The notes: generated by a model from the sequence alone, not told the origin. A DNA stretch of 64,000 bases from Voacanga thouarsii (GCA_026120185.1 JANUWF010001224.1:186001-250000), one strand, 5' to 3'. Counted from the first letter of the stretch, positions 11,982 to 25,700 are shown. Numbers and translations: made by a program.

Positions 11982-14373
11982 ACCGAAATGGTTGATCAAA
12001 CATTAACCATGGCTATTTTTCCGTGGGATCACTCAAGACTCTCCATCGCACGTGGACCTTCTTTAGTCTTCACCATAGCACTCATCAATCAAATAATTAT
12101 TCTCAAAACCTTCTTTTTAAATTCTTAAATCATGTCTCTTAGGAGGTGATAGGGAGATAGAATATGGATGGGGGATTTAGTATGTGCATGTGGATTAGGA
12201 GGACGGAGTTAAGACATGATGATTATTGTATATGGCTAAGTTGTATGTATTTCCTTTTGAAGCAATGTATGTCCTTCGTGCTTGATGAATTTTATGAATG
12301 GTTGAAGCATGTTGGACATCATGACACCAAAGGTGATTAGGCTCTTATGTTTCTATTTTCCATTAAAGCCATTACTGATGATTATGCCTAAAAGAAAGGT
12401 AGCCTTGTGGTGGCATGTGATAAGTCAAGCATGTGTGCGTGAATAGATTGGTTTATTATTTGATGTTGGAGAATGTGTTTAAGAATCTCTTCTAGCAATA
12501 GGGAAATCATGGTGAGAGATTATTTTCTTGTTAAGTCTAGGTTATTTTTATTAACAAATTTTATCACTTTAATTAAAATTATTACTATATTTTTCTCTAT
12601 AAAATTCGAAACTCTAGGAAGATTTGGATTGGATTATTGATTGGAATATTAATATTTTATTTGTCAAACAAATCAAACCTTTTATTAAAAATAATAGATA
12701 TAATAATAGATAAATCTTCTATATAAATAATGATAAATAAAATACTAGAATTAATTAATGACCTTGTACGCCCTAGTTAAAATTTTTACCTATGTTCCTA
12801 AATATCATTTATATTAAAATCTATTTGTTATTTATTAAATAAAAATTTAAAATAATCCATTTATTATTAATTTTATTTATTATTAATTATTTATTACTTA
12901 TTAAAAAATTAATTAAAAATTATTTGTAATTTATTATTTATTTACAATGAAGCTATTTTTTTAAAATTACCATTAATTAATATTATTTAGGACTTACTAT
13001 TATTCAATATTCAAACTTTAGTTTATTTACTAATAATAGCACTCAAGAATTATTAATTGAGTCTATAATTTATTAGCAATTATTTTAGAACCCTAAGTTA
13101 TTTTAACTTATCAAACTAGACTTATTTTATAAAATTCTTTATCAGCTAGCCTTAAAGCTTAGGACATTAGGGATGTGATGGTACTAAGTTGAACTAGGAG
13201 TACTTGTGTAAGTGAATTTAGCTTGAGTGTAATCTTATGTTTTGTGTTTACCGCAGGAGGGGTTAGGTCAGCCGTGGAAGACCCTTGAATTTAAGCAAGT
13301 AAGGAATCTGGTAAGCTCCTGCATGGGATTTTGTGAAGACAAAAAATTACTGTGGTAAGCTAAACGCGATGTGTATGGAAATTCATGTTGTAAAGGCAAT
13401 TAATGACTATTTTTCCTATTTATTTCCGTCAAGCAAATCATTTGAAAATCAAACAAGCAGTTTTACACAAAATGCTAAACTTTTTCCAAAACCCAACTTT
13501 GACAAGAATTTTAGAACCCTTAATTGCGATTTCCAACTAAAGCAATGTATGATCTATTTTCTCCCAAGTGGGACAATCAACGTTTAGTACTCAATAAGGG
13601 TAGACTACCAGGACTAGTCTTTGAAGGGTTAGGGTAAGTCTCTCAGTAGGTGGCCATCTCTGAGGAGTGAGTCCTTCCTGGATAGGATGCCAGTCCGATA
13701 GGTCCTGCCGGTCCGAGCTAGCAAGTTTCAGTCATGTGGACTGTGTGTTTCCGGAATGGACAATCAATAAGTTTGGGTGTAGATATGGAGGAGTATCTCA
13801 CCCGGTAGGCCGTACACCTACCTTTTGTCAGCTTGCACAAAGTGTGGCATTCTGACCGTTATTTAGTCATGGGGCCTAACGTGTGGTAACCCATGGCTAC
13901 CCGTTTGAGTGGTTGTATTTATTGTGCACATGTGTGGTTTGAAAAGAAAAACACCACTATTAATTTCAATACTTATTTTAATGCTTGCCAGCACTTATTT
14001 TTATGAAATTTTTACAACTTGCATACATGAATTATTTTTCCTGAAACTCTCAAAGCACACACGGGCTTATTGAGATTTTTATCTCACCACCTTTTATGCC
14101 ATGTTTTCAGGAAGATCCTGCTGTGGAGGTCATTAGCTAGATTAATGCCTATGCTTTGAAGACTCGTGTTATTTTCTTGATGTGACGTTTTGCGAGATTG
14201 TTGCAAACAATTTATTTTGGATTTGTACCAATATTTATCTTTTGGGTTATAATAAGTTTAATTTTAAAGTCTTTATTTTATTTTGTTCTATGTAATCTAG
14301 TTATAAAGACCCCTTGTCCTCTGGACGGGGTGACATCCCCGGCCCTGATGGGCCTAGGTAGTGGGGTGTTACA

Positions 14374-14957
14374 ACTCCGCAGTTTTGAGAAGATTGATCA
14401 ACTCGGGAATGGTGGACTTAATTTTGTTCATCTGGTAGTTAATCACAAATTGTGAGAAACTATTAGGCAAAGATTGTAGAATAAAGTCAACACTTAAGTC
14501 ATGATCCATTGCAAACCCGAAAGATCCAAGCTTCTCTATCAAGCCCAGCATCTTCAGCCCATGAGTGGCCACAGAAGAACCCTCTGCCATTTTGCAATGG
14601 AATAGTTGCTTCAAGATCTCGTATCTCTCAATTCTGGCTTGGGCATCAAACATCTTTCGAAGATGTAGTATAATCGATTGAGCATCCATATGCTCATACA
14701 ATTTTTGTAGCTCGGGAGTTATGGGTGCCAACATAATACATGATGCCGTATCACTATCCTCCTTGTGCCTTTTTGTGGATAGCATACTCATCAGCATGAG
14801 CATCTTGAGATGGTGGTGGCGGAATAGGAGCATCCATCATATAGAGCAACTTTTCCGATTTGAGAACGATTCTCAAATTTCTATACCAGTCGAGGTAATT
14901 TGATTCGTTTAACTTGTTGGTCTCCAAGATGCTACGTAGGTTTAGGTTTGTAGACAT
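14374..14957 (-). pseudogene. Copia fragment D: N-terminal gag, truncated by G1
   Basis: On the minus strand this begins MSTNLNLRSIL at 14957 with the LNESNYLDWYRNLRIVL block typical of plant Copia gag, then after a frameshift near 14760 continues with the LYEHMDAQSII, KMAEGSSVATHGLKM and SLPNSFSQFVINYQMNK blocks. It stops abruptly at the G1 LTR edge, so G1 inserted in it and the rest of the element lies beyond the left end of the window. A gag like this packages retrotransposon RNA. Dead copy. Confidence 0.88.
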
Positions 14958-15976
14958 GATGCAAATGTCCTAGATATAAAGATAGAGAGTATTAGCTACT
15001 GTATATGCACATGAAATACAAATAATTAGGACTTTAATTAAACGCATTTTTATTCCACTATTTTACTCAAACCAATAGCCCCCACTACTGATTCGGGAAA
15101 ACCCATTGGAAGCTTTCCTAGTGGACTGATATCCAAATTCCTCAAGAATAACCTTGAGTTTGCCCAACAAGTCACCCTTGAGTTCATTGATGGGTATCTA
15201 ATACCAATTACATCGTATGTAACTACCGGATCATTGGGTGATTGACAGCTTTTAATCTTAAAGCCTTTTGGGCTACTCCAACTTTTTCTCTAAATTTCTT
15301 TATACTTGAGTTTGCCCAATCGGAATAAAGAATTTAGTTAAACCCGACCCATTAATCAAGAATTTAATTCCGTAGCTTAAATATGCCCAATGTCAAGTAG
15401 GGTTGGGTTTGCCCAACAACCTGGCTTCGAAAAAGGACTTTCGTTCTTACTATATTAACAAAAGGAATTAGGTTTAATATTAATTGAGGAATTTGTTCCT
15501 TTTAGTGATTTAAACAAATGACATGCATAAAAATTAATAAATCACATAATTAATAATCATGGTAATAAAGCGATTATATGATATGGTTATGGACTTTACC
15601 CTAAATTAATTCTTTTGAGCCATAAAAGAAATTAATATAGTTAACCCTATATGTTCATGCATGATTTAAGTAGAAGGTCTTACCTTCTCACCTTGTTTTG
15701 GTTGCCATCTCCAAAATAAAATAATTCTACTCCTATCTAACCTATGTAAACTAATTACATAATTTCCTAAAGAGAGAAAACCTCGAGTTACATTCGAGGA
15801 GAGTTAGATGAGAAGAGAATTATACAAGAATTCTAAAGAATGCAGGACACGCAAGCCCTATTTCATAAAAAAAAAAACAAAAATTGTAAAATGCATGAAC
15901 AGATATAATTGGTTGTAGTCCATAACAATCCACTATGCCATTAATTATGCTTAAACAAAATAAACATATAACTTTT
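14958..15976 (-). repeat. Probable 5' leader and LTR of Copia fragment D
   Basis: This is non-coding sequence upstream (minus strand) of gag D. TCTAATACCAATTAC near 15200 resembles a decayed primer binding site read in reverse (GCTCTGATACCA). If so, the LTR lies to its right, up to element S1 at 15977. A GTTTGCCCAA-type motif recurs several times between 15160 and 15420. I could not place the LTR ends. Confidence 0.4.
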
Positions 15977-16700
15977 TGAAAAACCTTAGAGGGGAAGGGG
16001 GGGTAAATAAGGTTTTTGGCAAGCAAAAATAATTTTTCCGATTTATCTAAGATGCTGAATAATAATGATCACCAAGATGCTTGGACTGACTTTATAGATG
16101 CATAGAAAGTTATCCAAACACTCGTAAATGTATATCCAGATTTAGACAGTGAAAGAACATCAAAAACAGTACATGAAAAACTGAATAAAATAAGACAAGA
16201 GATGTATAATGGTTCGATCAAGAATGATCTATGTCCATTACCTTAAGCTCACACTTAAGGATTTTCAACCCTATTTCATTAACCTCGCTTAATGAAACTG
16301 TTTCACATACAAGAGAAGATCACCACACTAGGTTTCCATGACCTCTCAGTCATGTAAGCACATCAAGGATCACCTCACTAGGTTTTACTTCACAACCTTG
16401 ACACAACACAAAACAAGGATCACCCCAATGGGTTTTACCATATAACCTTGAACATAAACCAACACAAGGCTTACCCCAATGGGTTTTACACCACAACCTT
16501 GATACAACAAAGATTTGAATATCAATAGAATAGTAAAGAGCTCACTTACTTGAGCAGATGTTCACTCAGATGCAAAGCACAAATACTTTTACCTTTGATA
16601 CAAAATGAACTCACTTTGAAACTAGATAAAAGGAGATTTTTGAAAGATATTAAGCAATAGTATTTCTAAAATGAATGTTTCAAAAATCTTATGTCTAAAC
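15977..16700 (-). repeat. 3' LTR of S1 (SIRE/Maximus-type Copia), shortened
   Basis: Starts TGAAAAACCTTAGAGGGG and matches 26847-27560 at high identity, including the row of short repeats of the type CAAGG-ATCACC-AATGGGTTTTAC. Homology stops near 16700, just before the segment holding the TATA box in the other LTR, so the U3 part is deleted or recombined away. Confidence 0.85.
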
Positions 16701-16850
16701 ATTTGATCTTGAAGGATCACAAAGAACAGAACTTAAATCAACTTCAAAAAATCTGAAAACTTTTGTTAATAAATTTCCAAATGGTAAAGCCTTACTTGAT
16801 GTGTTTCTAGATTGCAACATTAGTTTAGTTGCCAGAACCCCAAAATTTAT

Positions 16851-17627
16851 CTATCTTCCTTCAACTAAGGCTAACATGATCACTATTTGCATGATACTTA
16901 TCGAAGTCTTATGGCCAGAACTGGGTACTATTATGGTAGATACCATATGATGTAAAATTCTACCCATCCCATTTAGCCATTTGGAACTCCTATTTCCATA
17001 ATTCTCGAAATTTTTCCCACCAGTGAATAACTTTTCAAAATTTTTCAAATAAAAAATTTCATTTCCCTCGTGAAACTTGTTCAGCTCAGAATACTGAAAT
17101 TCGGCATCTCTTATATCACAGATTCTATTTAATAGCCTATGGTCAAATTTAATATCTCTTCCTTTCACTCTTGATACATACCATCGAATCATAAACCCAC
17201 CTTCAGTTTCTTCCAATTTCCCTTTCCTTAAGTTTGCATAGAATTCCCAGACTAGAGGGGTATACATTTTCTCATCAACAAACAACAAACTACTCCAACC
17301 AACATGATCAAACATATCCAAAATATTTGATAAATTCATAAAAGCGGAATGATTTACACGATAGCCACAGATAATGGTTCGATTTCTTGAAACCCAGTCA
17401 TTATACTCAGCCTCACATTTGGAATTAAGAAAACGAGGTACTTGATTTTCAGAACTCATTTGTTCTAGAGATGACTCTGATGAATCATAGTGGGAAGCAG
17501 AGAATTGCGGTTGAGGAGAAGATTCCTTTGCTTTTGCCTTAGTTGAAGCCGAAGCCTTTTTCTTCATTACAGGAGACGATTCTTACCCTTTTTTTAGTTT
17601 TGGAATGGAAGATTTAGTCTTAGCCAT
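16851..17627 (-). pseudogene. S1 third ORF downstream of pol (env-like position)
   Basis: The reading frame begins with ATG at 17627 (MAKTKSSIP), has an in-frame TAA about 15 codons later, then stays open to 16851. The start is basic and Ser/Lys-rich. The rest has FLNSKCEAEYNDW, GWSSLLFVDEKMYTPLVWEFYANL and VKGRDIKFD, a pattern I know from the plant transposon protein domain found downstream of pol in SIRE-type elements and in other plant repeats. Role unknown; in SIRE elements an ORF here has been called envelope-like. I see no clear signal peptide or membrane anchor, so a real envelope function is doubtful. A separate insertion is possible but the position argues against it. Confidence 0.7.
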
Positions 17628-18060
17628 CTGAAAGATTAAAACTTTTTCTGGGCTTTTGGTTTTTGAAGAACAAGAGCACGGATGATTTTTGGAAGAAGAC
17701 GGTTACAAGGGTTTCAAATGAGAGAAGGAACAGATTGCTTTGAATGTCTTGAGTAATGTGAGAATAAAGTGCTTTGAAAACATAAGTTTTTCTGAGGAGT
17801 TTGGAAAAACAAGCAAACCAATTTTTTTAAAATTCTAAATTCGGAATAAAAGAATATTAGTGATGGATTTTGGAACTAGACTCGATCCGAAATTATCATC
17901 CAAAGAAGTGTTTTTCCGAAATGCATTTTGGATGTAGGAATTGGATTCAAATACTGTGTCCAAAACAGAGGACGAGGTATTTTGAACGTAGAACTTTGTT
18001 TCCAGAACCTTTTTCTTCACAAATCCTGCACAAAGAAGACTTATACCACATGGTTAGTTA
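17628..18060. other. Spacer between S1 pol and third ORF
   Basis: About 430 bases without a supported gene. It contains several variants of a CATCCAAA / TTTTGGATG motif, also present in S1's 5' LTR near 27660-27790, so it may be LTR- or leader-derived. Confidence 0.5.
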
Positions 18061-19339
18061 TCAAATTCTTGTAATTCCCAAACCTCTTCTCAAATTGTTG
18101 AATCTATCCTCAGCTAGAGGTTTAGTGAAAATATCTACAAGTTGTTCATCCATTGAGATATATTCAACACACACATCGCCTTTGAGTACATGGTCTTGGA
18201 TGATGTTTAACATACATCTCAGATGATGTTTAAGATATCTACAAGTGATGTTTAACTTCAATGTGCTTTGCCCTCGAATGCTACACTGGATTTTTTGTTA
18301 GATTGATAGCACTTGTATTATCACACAATATAGGTACACAATTAAAATTAAGATTAAAATCCAGTAACGTATTCTTCATCCATAAGATTTGAGCACAACA
18401 ACACCTGGCTGCAATATATTCAGCCTCAGTGGTGGATAAGGATATACAAGCCTACTTTTTACTGTGCCATAACACAAGTGAGTGTCCAAGAAATTGACAA
18501 TGGCCCCTAGTACTTTTTCTTTCAACTTTACACCCTGCATAAGCTGCATCAGTATATCCTATAAGATTAAAAGTATTAGTACGTAGATACCATAATCTAT
18601 AATCATATGTGCCAATCAAATATCGAAGTATGCATTTAACTACGCATAAATATGATTCTTTTGGACAAGATTGAAATCGAGTACAAAGACATATTGAAAA
18701 CATGATGTCTGGTCGGCTGGCAGTAAGATAGAGTAGACTCCCAATCATACATCTATACTTATGCTCATCTACTTTCTTACCATTTTCATCATGATCAAGT
18801 TTAATGGATGTACTCATAGGTGTACTGATTTCTTATGCTTCATTCATTCCAAATCTTTTGAGAAACTCTTTGGCATACTTAGCTTGATTTATAAAGATAC
18901 CATCCTTAGTTTGCTTAATTTGCAGTTCGAGGAAGAAGTTTAGTTCTCCCATCATGCTCATTTCAAATTCTTGCTGCATAATTTTAGCAAAAAAAGATTC
19001 ATTAGTTGCACCAAAAATAATATCATCAACATAGATCTGAACAATCAGTAAATCATCAGGGTTATCAGATTTAATGAACATAGTATTATCAATCAAGCTA
19101 CTAGAGAATCCTTTCGAGATCAAGAATCTACTAAGTCTTTCATACCAAGATCTTGGAGCTTGCTTTAATCCATAAAGAACTTTAGAAAGTTTGAAAACGT
19201 GATTTGGAAAGTGCTCATGAATAAAATCTGGAGGTTGTTCAACATACACTTCCTCCTCAATAAAGCCATTTAGAAATGCACTTTTGACATCCATTTGATA
19301 AAGTATGAAAATTTTGAAGGATGCAAAAGCAAGCAGCAT
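18061..19339 (-). pseudogene. S1 reverse transcriptase and RNase H (broken)
   Basis: On the minus strand, 19339-18833 holds the LYQMDVKSAFLNGFIEEEVYVEQPP block, LYGLKQAP, the catalytic box in LLIVQIYVDDIIFGATN, and MSMMGELNFFL. The next open stretch, 18817-18452, holds MIGSLLYLTASRPDIMFSICLC and the RNase H block IGYTDAAYAG with RKSTRGHCQFLG. 18261-18061 holds the pol end with QLVDIFTKPLAEDRF. These blocks identify the SIRE/Maximus group. Frameshifts and stops separate the parts (near 18820, 18450 and 18270). Cytoplasmic cDNA synthesis would have been its task. Confidence 0.93.
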
Positions 19340-20053
19340 TTGTATAGATTCCAGTCTAGTAACAGGTGCAATTGTTTTAACATAGTCAATACCTTCTTCT
19401 TGATTAAATCATTGGGGCAACTAATTTAGCTTTATTTTTTATTACATCCCCACTTTCATCAAGCTTATTTCTAAAAATCCATTTTGTACCAATAACGAGT
19501 CGATCATGAGGTCTAGGGACAAGTTTCCAAACTTAATTTCTTTCAAATTGATTTAGCTTTTCTTGTATGGTAATAATCCAAAATTCATCATGTAAAGCAA
19601 TATCAATGTAGCTTGGTTCAATATTTGAAATAAGAGCAAAGTTGTCAACAAAATACCATCTAGTTTTAACTCCATGGTTTGGATCTCCTATAATTTGTTC
19701 CTTTAGATGACCTGATTTGTATTTACAATCTTTTGGCAATTAATGATATATAGAATCTTCAATTTGTTCTTTCTCTTGTTCAATCTGCAATTCTTCAGTC
19801 TCTTCTTCTTTTGTAGGAGTATCTAATGGTGAAGCTTTAACATGATCTAACTTAACTTCATTTGAATTCCCTACATCATCGTAATCTCTTTTTTAAGTAT
19901 AAATGTTAGATTCATCAAATACAACATGCACAGATACTTCCACACAAAGTGTTCTTTTATTGTATACTCTATAAGCCTTTTTGTTAGAAGAATATCCAAG
20001 AAATATGGCCTCATCAGACTTGCTATCAAATATTCCAAGATTATCTCTTGTAT
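19340..20053 (-). pseudogene. S1 integrase tail and RT N-terminus, heavily broken
   Basis: Short open stretches only. 19739-19533 holds the HDEFWIITIQEKLNQFERN block that begins Copia reverse transcriptase. Sequence between 19740 and 20050 carries the integrase to RT linker, with acidic residues and many stops. Confidence 0.8.
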
Positions 20054-20854
20054 TTAGGATAAAATATTTACATCCAAATACTTTAAAATAGAGATAGAAG
20101 GAGTTTTATCAAACATAAGTTCAAACGGAGTTTTTCTCAAAAATAGTCTTAACATAACTCGGTTTATTGTATAGCATGCTGTGTTAACAGCTTTTGCCCA
20201 AAAGTATTTTGGAAGAGCATTTTCACAAAGCATTGATCTAGCCATTTCTTGTAAAGTCCGATTTTTCCTTCCAACAACACCATTTTGTTGAGGGGTTTTA
20301 GCTGCTGAAAAATTATGAAAGACTCCATTTTCATCACAGAAGTGAGTAAATTCACTGTTGTAGAATTCTTTGCCATTATCACTTCTAATAGAAATCATTT
20401 TGCATCTAATCGAGTTTTGGACGCGCTTTATCAGTTTTGAAAATTCAGAAAAAGCTTCATCCTTTTGTCCAAGAAATAAGGTCCGGGTAAATCTAGAGAA
20501 ATCATCAACAAGTACATATGCATATTTCTTACCTCCAAGACTAGCAGTCCTCGTGAGTCCAAACAAATCCATATGAACTAATTCGGGTGGTTTTGAGGTA
20601 GAAATCATTTTCTTTGGTTTAAAAGAAGTTTTGATTTGCTTCCCAAACTGACATGCATCACAGATTTTATATTTATCAAATTTCATTTTTTGCAGTTCCC
20701 TAACAAGTTCTTTTGAGGATAGTTTATTTAACAAATCAAATGATACATGATCTAATCTTCTATGCCAAAGATAACCATCATTGTCATGAATGGATAGACA
20801 TCTAATTCCATTAGCTACAAGGTCATTAAGATAAAACACATATACATTTCCCAT
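20054..20854 (-). pseudogene. S1 integrase, catalytic Glu changed to Gly
   Basis: This is the longest open S1 frame (266 codons). It shows the pre-integrase HHCC region (WHRRLDHVS, then CDACQFGKQ) and the catalytic core. The first Asp is in HMDLFG and the second in IRSDNGKEF. The family block PQQNGVVERKNRT reads PQQNGVVGRKNRT here, so the catalytic Glu is Gly. The enzyme would be inactive even if translated. Confidence 0.92.
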
Positions 20855-22140
20855 ACATTAAGCAATAAAGATGATTTCGAGATTTCCACTGTCAAGTATA
20901 GAGCAAGAATCTTTTTCAAAAATGACTTTGCAACTATTGTCACAAAGTTGGCTAATGCTGAGCAGATTATATTTCAAATCATCAATAAGTAAAACTTGCT
21001 TTATAATTGTCAAGTACCTTTACCAATATTACCAATGTCAAAAATCTTTCCTTTCTTCTTGTCTCTAAATGTAACAAATCCTTCATTTCTGGTCTGAATA
21101 TCTTCTAACAAGGCTGCATTTCCAGCCATGTGTCTTGAACAACCGCTATCTAAGAACCACTTAGTGAAGCTTAAAGACCGTGCCTATACATGAGAAGGAG
21201 GAATGATTTTTGGTACCCACACTTTCTTGGATTTTCCAGAATGTAACTTCACCAATTTCAACTTTTCTTTTGATAAGGCATCTTGAAACTGTATGTCTCG
21301 ATTTTTTTACAGTATGTGCATGTTTTGTATGTGCTGTAAGAAGAAGCAGGTTTAACATATTGAGACTTGTTCTTTTTATTTTTATTCTTATGTTCATATC
21401 CTAAGCCACTTTGATTTCACGCAAAAATAAATATGGGCTTGCGAATTTTGTCTTTATTCTCATGTCTATATCCTAACCTACTTCGGTTACCAATTTGATG
21501 ATGAGTTCCAAGCAATTTTTCCAGATTACTTTTACCGTTTGTGAATTTTTCAATACAATTGGTAAGATCATTTACTCTAATCTTCATATCATCAAAGGTG
21601 CTAACCATGCATTCAAGAGTTTGAATTTTATCACACAAGTTTTTGTTTTCCAGAGATGCATTGTGCAAGATAGTCATAATCATATCTTTCTCAGTTATAG
21701 CATACGTATGTGTTTTAAGAGACATTTTATAGTCATTCAGTAAAACTTCATTTTCTTTCACCAGACTTTTAACCTTTAACTTTAATTCTTTATTTTTTTG
21801 GACAGTTTTTTTAATTCATAAAACATATCACATAACAGCTCATTAGGATCAACATGCTTTTCAGTCATAGATATAAGCGAATTAGACATGTAGTCTAATG
21901 TTGAAAGGTTTACCTCATTTTCCAATGCCATGAAGCAAATATTGGCAATTTCTTCCTCAGATTCCTCATCTTCAGACTCAACTTCATTTAAGTCCTAAAC
22001 TCCCATCAATCCTTTACCTTTCTTTACCTTCAGGTCTTTCTTTTTCTTAAACGTTTTTCCTTCCTTACCTTTTGCAATCAGACAGTCTGCAATGAAGTGA
22101 TCTGTGCTTTTACATTCAAAACATTGAGGTTTGAAGCCAG
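20855..22140 (-). pseudogene. S1 gag C-terminus and protease region, broken
   Basis: On the minus strand a CCHC knuckle of the form CFECKSTDHFIADC is readable near 22120-22080. A coiled-coil-like stretch follows (21761-21417: LENKNLCDKIQTLECMVST and further heptads), usual for SIRE gag C-termini. The protease region lies between about 21400 and 20860, with an SGCSRHMAG-type block near 21140 that is only partly readable because of frameshifts. Confidence 0.75.
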
Positions 22141-22794
22141 AGACTTGTCATTTCTTTCTTATAAGCTTCCTTTCTCTTTTGTAGTTTCCTTTGTTAAACA
22201 TCCTTCTGAATTTCTTTGCTATCATTGCTAAATCATTATTGTCCATCTCCATGCCTTCACTGCTTTCCAAAAGGCTTGTTTCTCCATCTTCATTTTCAGC
22301 CTTTAGCACAATCCCTTTTCTGCCTCTATCATGATCATCAGATTCATGAAATCTTTTAAGCTTCATCTCATGAGTTAAACGAGATCCGATCAACTCTTCA
22401 GTAGGTAAGGATTTTAAGTCCTTGGATTCTTCTACAGCAAGAGTTTTAGGTTGCAAGCTTTTTGGTAAAGCATCAAGAATTTTCCAGTTTTGTTCCCCAA
22501 GGGAATAAACCTTTCCGTAAGCTTTAAGACCATTTGAGATATTAGTAAATCTTGTGAACATATCAGTGATGCTTTCATTTAGCCTCATAGTAAATAATTC
22601 ATAGTCATGAATTAAAAGCCCCAGTTTTGATTCTTTGACTTGGTTAGTCCCCTAATGGGTGACTTCGAGTAATCTCCACATATCATGGGCTGAATCACAA
22701 CCACTAACATGATTGTATTCAGTCGCATCTAGTGCACAACACAAAATGTTCATAGCTTGAAAATTTAGAGTCATTTTCACATTGTCTTCCACAC
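22141..22794 (-). pseudogene. S1 gag, middle part
   Basis: 22588-22148 is open and contains the UBN2-type gag blocks MRLNESITDMFTRFTNI, LDALPKSLQPK and LTHEMKLKR. Upstream the frame continues through AMNILCCALDATEY with a stop near 22650, until it is cut by solo LTR L2 at 22795. Confidence 0.88.
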
Positions 22795-25700
22795 TATAAC
22801 ACCCTAACTAAAGGTAACAGTGGAAGCATCTCCAATCTGGGTGTCGCCCTGTCCAGTTACCCAGACAAGGGGTCTTTATAACGAGAAATCCAACAGAGTA
22901 TTATCCAAAAAGGAAAATGTCTGAACCTATTCTGCTATCACTGTGGTATCGTCCTCTATCCGTAAGTTCTTCCAACTCTAGATCCTACAAAAAGGTAAGA
23001 TAAAAGACACGTGTGAGTGAAAAATCACCCAATGAGTCCCGTGTGTGCTAATGTTTTATTAAAGAAGTAGAGTACACAAAACCTTTATGAAATAACATAT
23101 CATTTGTTCATTAGAAATGAATTCAAAACTCTTTAATGAAGAGTGTATTCAGAACTCAATAATTTTTTTGGAAAACAGTGTTTCAACTTTTAAATCATTG
23201 CCCCATTTTTTTCCAATCACAGGCACTTCTCCAACAGAAGGTCAGCCTATATGCAAGTCTCGTAGTCCTTGCCTTCGGCTACACAGTCTCTTGTGCCAGG
23301 GACTGCGCCTTATAGCACGTCACCCGTGTCATGTCGGAACGGTGAGCAGCGTACAAATGTACCTCACCTTGCACTTAGGAATTTTTTACTTGCCACCATA
23401 AGCCAGGAGTCCCAATCCTGACGTCAATCACCATCGAGGTGGCAAGGGATTGAACACACCGAGTGTACCCACCCGGTATCATGTGAACAATCCACCATCA
23501 TAATCAATAGGCAATTGCCAGGCTCAAAACGGCTAGTCAGGACGACTCATCTTAATGTCCTATCGCCCTATTTGGAGTAAGATAATCCCCAAAACTGATC
23601 AGGTTACTTGGGGTTGTCTATCTCTAACATGGGCTAGTACAAAGATAAAAATCCTTGCTGAATACTCAACGTCGCCAATACTAACCCCGTCTGGCTCATC
23701 AGGCCAGAGGGTTATCTGTTCACACAGAATTTTCATATCAAAACAGTTTTGGGGCAAAACAACATATTTCCAAAATCATGTTGAAACCAGATAAAAGGTT
23801 CTATTCACACATCAAAACGTGTTCCCAAGAGTAACCAGATCATTTTCCCTGTACTCAATCACAAAAGTCATTTTCAAGGGTATTCAGGTCATTTTACCGA
23901 TACCCGATTTGAGAAATATTCATAAGAGTTCCAATAAGGATATTTCGGTCATTTACCGAATATCCAAATCCAAAGGTTTTCATAAAATATTCCAATAAGA
24001 ACATTTGGAAGATTTACCAAATACCCAATTCCAAAAAGGAACTCATTTAAAGCAATCTAGAATTCTAATTCCAAAAAAGGATTAAATTTAATATTTCCAA
24101 ACATGTTTTCATAAAATGCCCCAAATGGTATATAATATAGCATTTCATGGAAAAACAAAGCACACTAGCTTTAGAAAGAGTTTTAGAAATCCAAGGGACT
24201 CACCTCGTGTCCTAAGCAATCATTTCCGTTCATGGCCATTTAACCTTCGTTTCTACCGTTTTCGATGTTCCGTTGACCGTTTATCGCTAAATCTACATCA
24301 AACATCGTTTTCGGATCAATTCATGTTTGGCCAAAAAATAGCCGACGTCCGGCCGGCGTGCCCGACGGTTAGCCGACGTTGAACGGTCGTTTAGCCGATG
24401 GGGCCGACGGTTAGCTGACGAGGCCGATGGTTAGTCGTCAGTCAAGAAAAACGTTTAACTTTTGTTCGCGACATTTTTCCGTCATTTGATCAATTCTTTC
24501 ATTTTACTTTTTCCACATCCTTCCTTCCTTCATAAACAAGGGATTCACTTCATGTTTCCCCAATTAATTTATCCAAAATCACATAAGTAGTCACCCTTAA
24601 ATCCATTCATTTTCGGACTACTTTCTGGAATTTCACTGGTTTGACACACCATTTTGTTTTACACATAACTTTCAATTTATAGCTCCGATTTGGCTCCATG
24701 ATATACCAAAATGACCATAAGACTCTTAAATTTAATTCAGTATAGTCCATTTTTAGATTTCTGGTTCCAGTATCACGATACTAGGCAAAAACAGCCTCAG
24801 TAGTTTTGACTTAGTTTCACTATTCATTCTTTCCTTAACATTCTGTAATTTTCCAGTTTGACACCCTAACTTGTTTTGCCCATAACTTTTAATCCACAAA
24901 TCCAAATGATGTCAAACCAATTGTAAAATATCCTTAAGACATTCCTTTACAAGTTCCAATTCATGTAGTACCAATTCTATTGTCCATTTTGTTCAGTTTT
25001 GAACACAAATATCCAGTAGTAAAATCCCGTTACTGATTTGGCACCTTTTACTATTTTCACCATAACTTTTGATCCGTAAATCCGATTAACCTCAAACTTG
25101 TACTAAAATGTCTCTATGATCCTTAGCTACAAATATATATGCCTTCTTTGTTCAAATCCAGAAACGTTACAGATTTATTGAACATAAAACCTCCCAGAAT
25201 TTTTCTGCACACAAAGACAGCTTTCACACAACTTCACCTAACTAGTTTCCATAATTCACACATAAACTTCTCACAATATATATACCAAAATGATCTCCAT
25301 GCTTTATATAATAACTTTACTTCAAGTAAGATAGATCTTTACCTTTTCTTCGCTGTGTTTGGAGGCTGAACAGTCCAAGCATCTTCTTGATCTTCTCTTT
25401 CTCTTTCTCTCCTCTCTATTTCCGGAGTTTCCTCTCTCTCTCTCTCTCTTCTCTATTTTCTTTTTCCTTTCTCTTCTCTTTTCCTTCCTTGTTTGCTGAA
25501 AAATTCTAGCTGTCTAAAGCCATTTCAGCCAGCCTTCATGGCCTATATATAGAGAAATATGGTCTTCAAGTCAAAGGTTCATTAAATGGTCTCAAACATT
25601 TGGAAGCTCTTCATTGGTCCACCTTGCTACTTAGGTGTCATTTGGAATATTCAAGAATTCTATGGTGATTTGGCAACTCTAGGAGTCCTTAGATCTTTAT

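Larger units (their letters stand above)
9990..14373 (+). repeat. 3' LTR of gypsy element G1 (4.38 kb)
   Basis: Starts TGTGAAACC after a polypurine tract and ends GGGGTGTTACA. Its last 984 bases match the 5' LTR remnant, and the whole aligns end to end with solo LTR L1. No protein is recognised inside; the ORFs there are chance. It holds a tRNA-like segment near 10249-10315, an (AT)n run near 10060-10080, a (CT)n run near 11944-11978 and an AT-rich stretch around 12540-13140. The right boundary abuts Copia gag fragment D. Confidence 0.93.

Noticed and set aside
16250..16510. Regular short repeats in the S1 LTR suggesting a CRISPR-like array
   Set aside because: Units vary in length and sequence, lie inside an LTR, are duplicated in the other LTR, and the DNA is plant.
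23117..23401. 94-codon ORF in solo LTR L2
   Set aside because: Lies wholly in an LTR, has no motif and no counterpart in G1 or L1.
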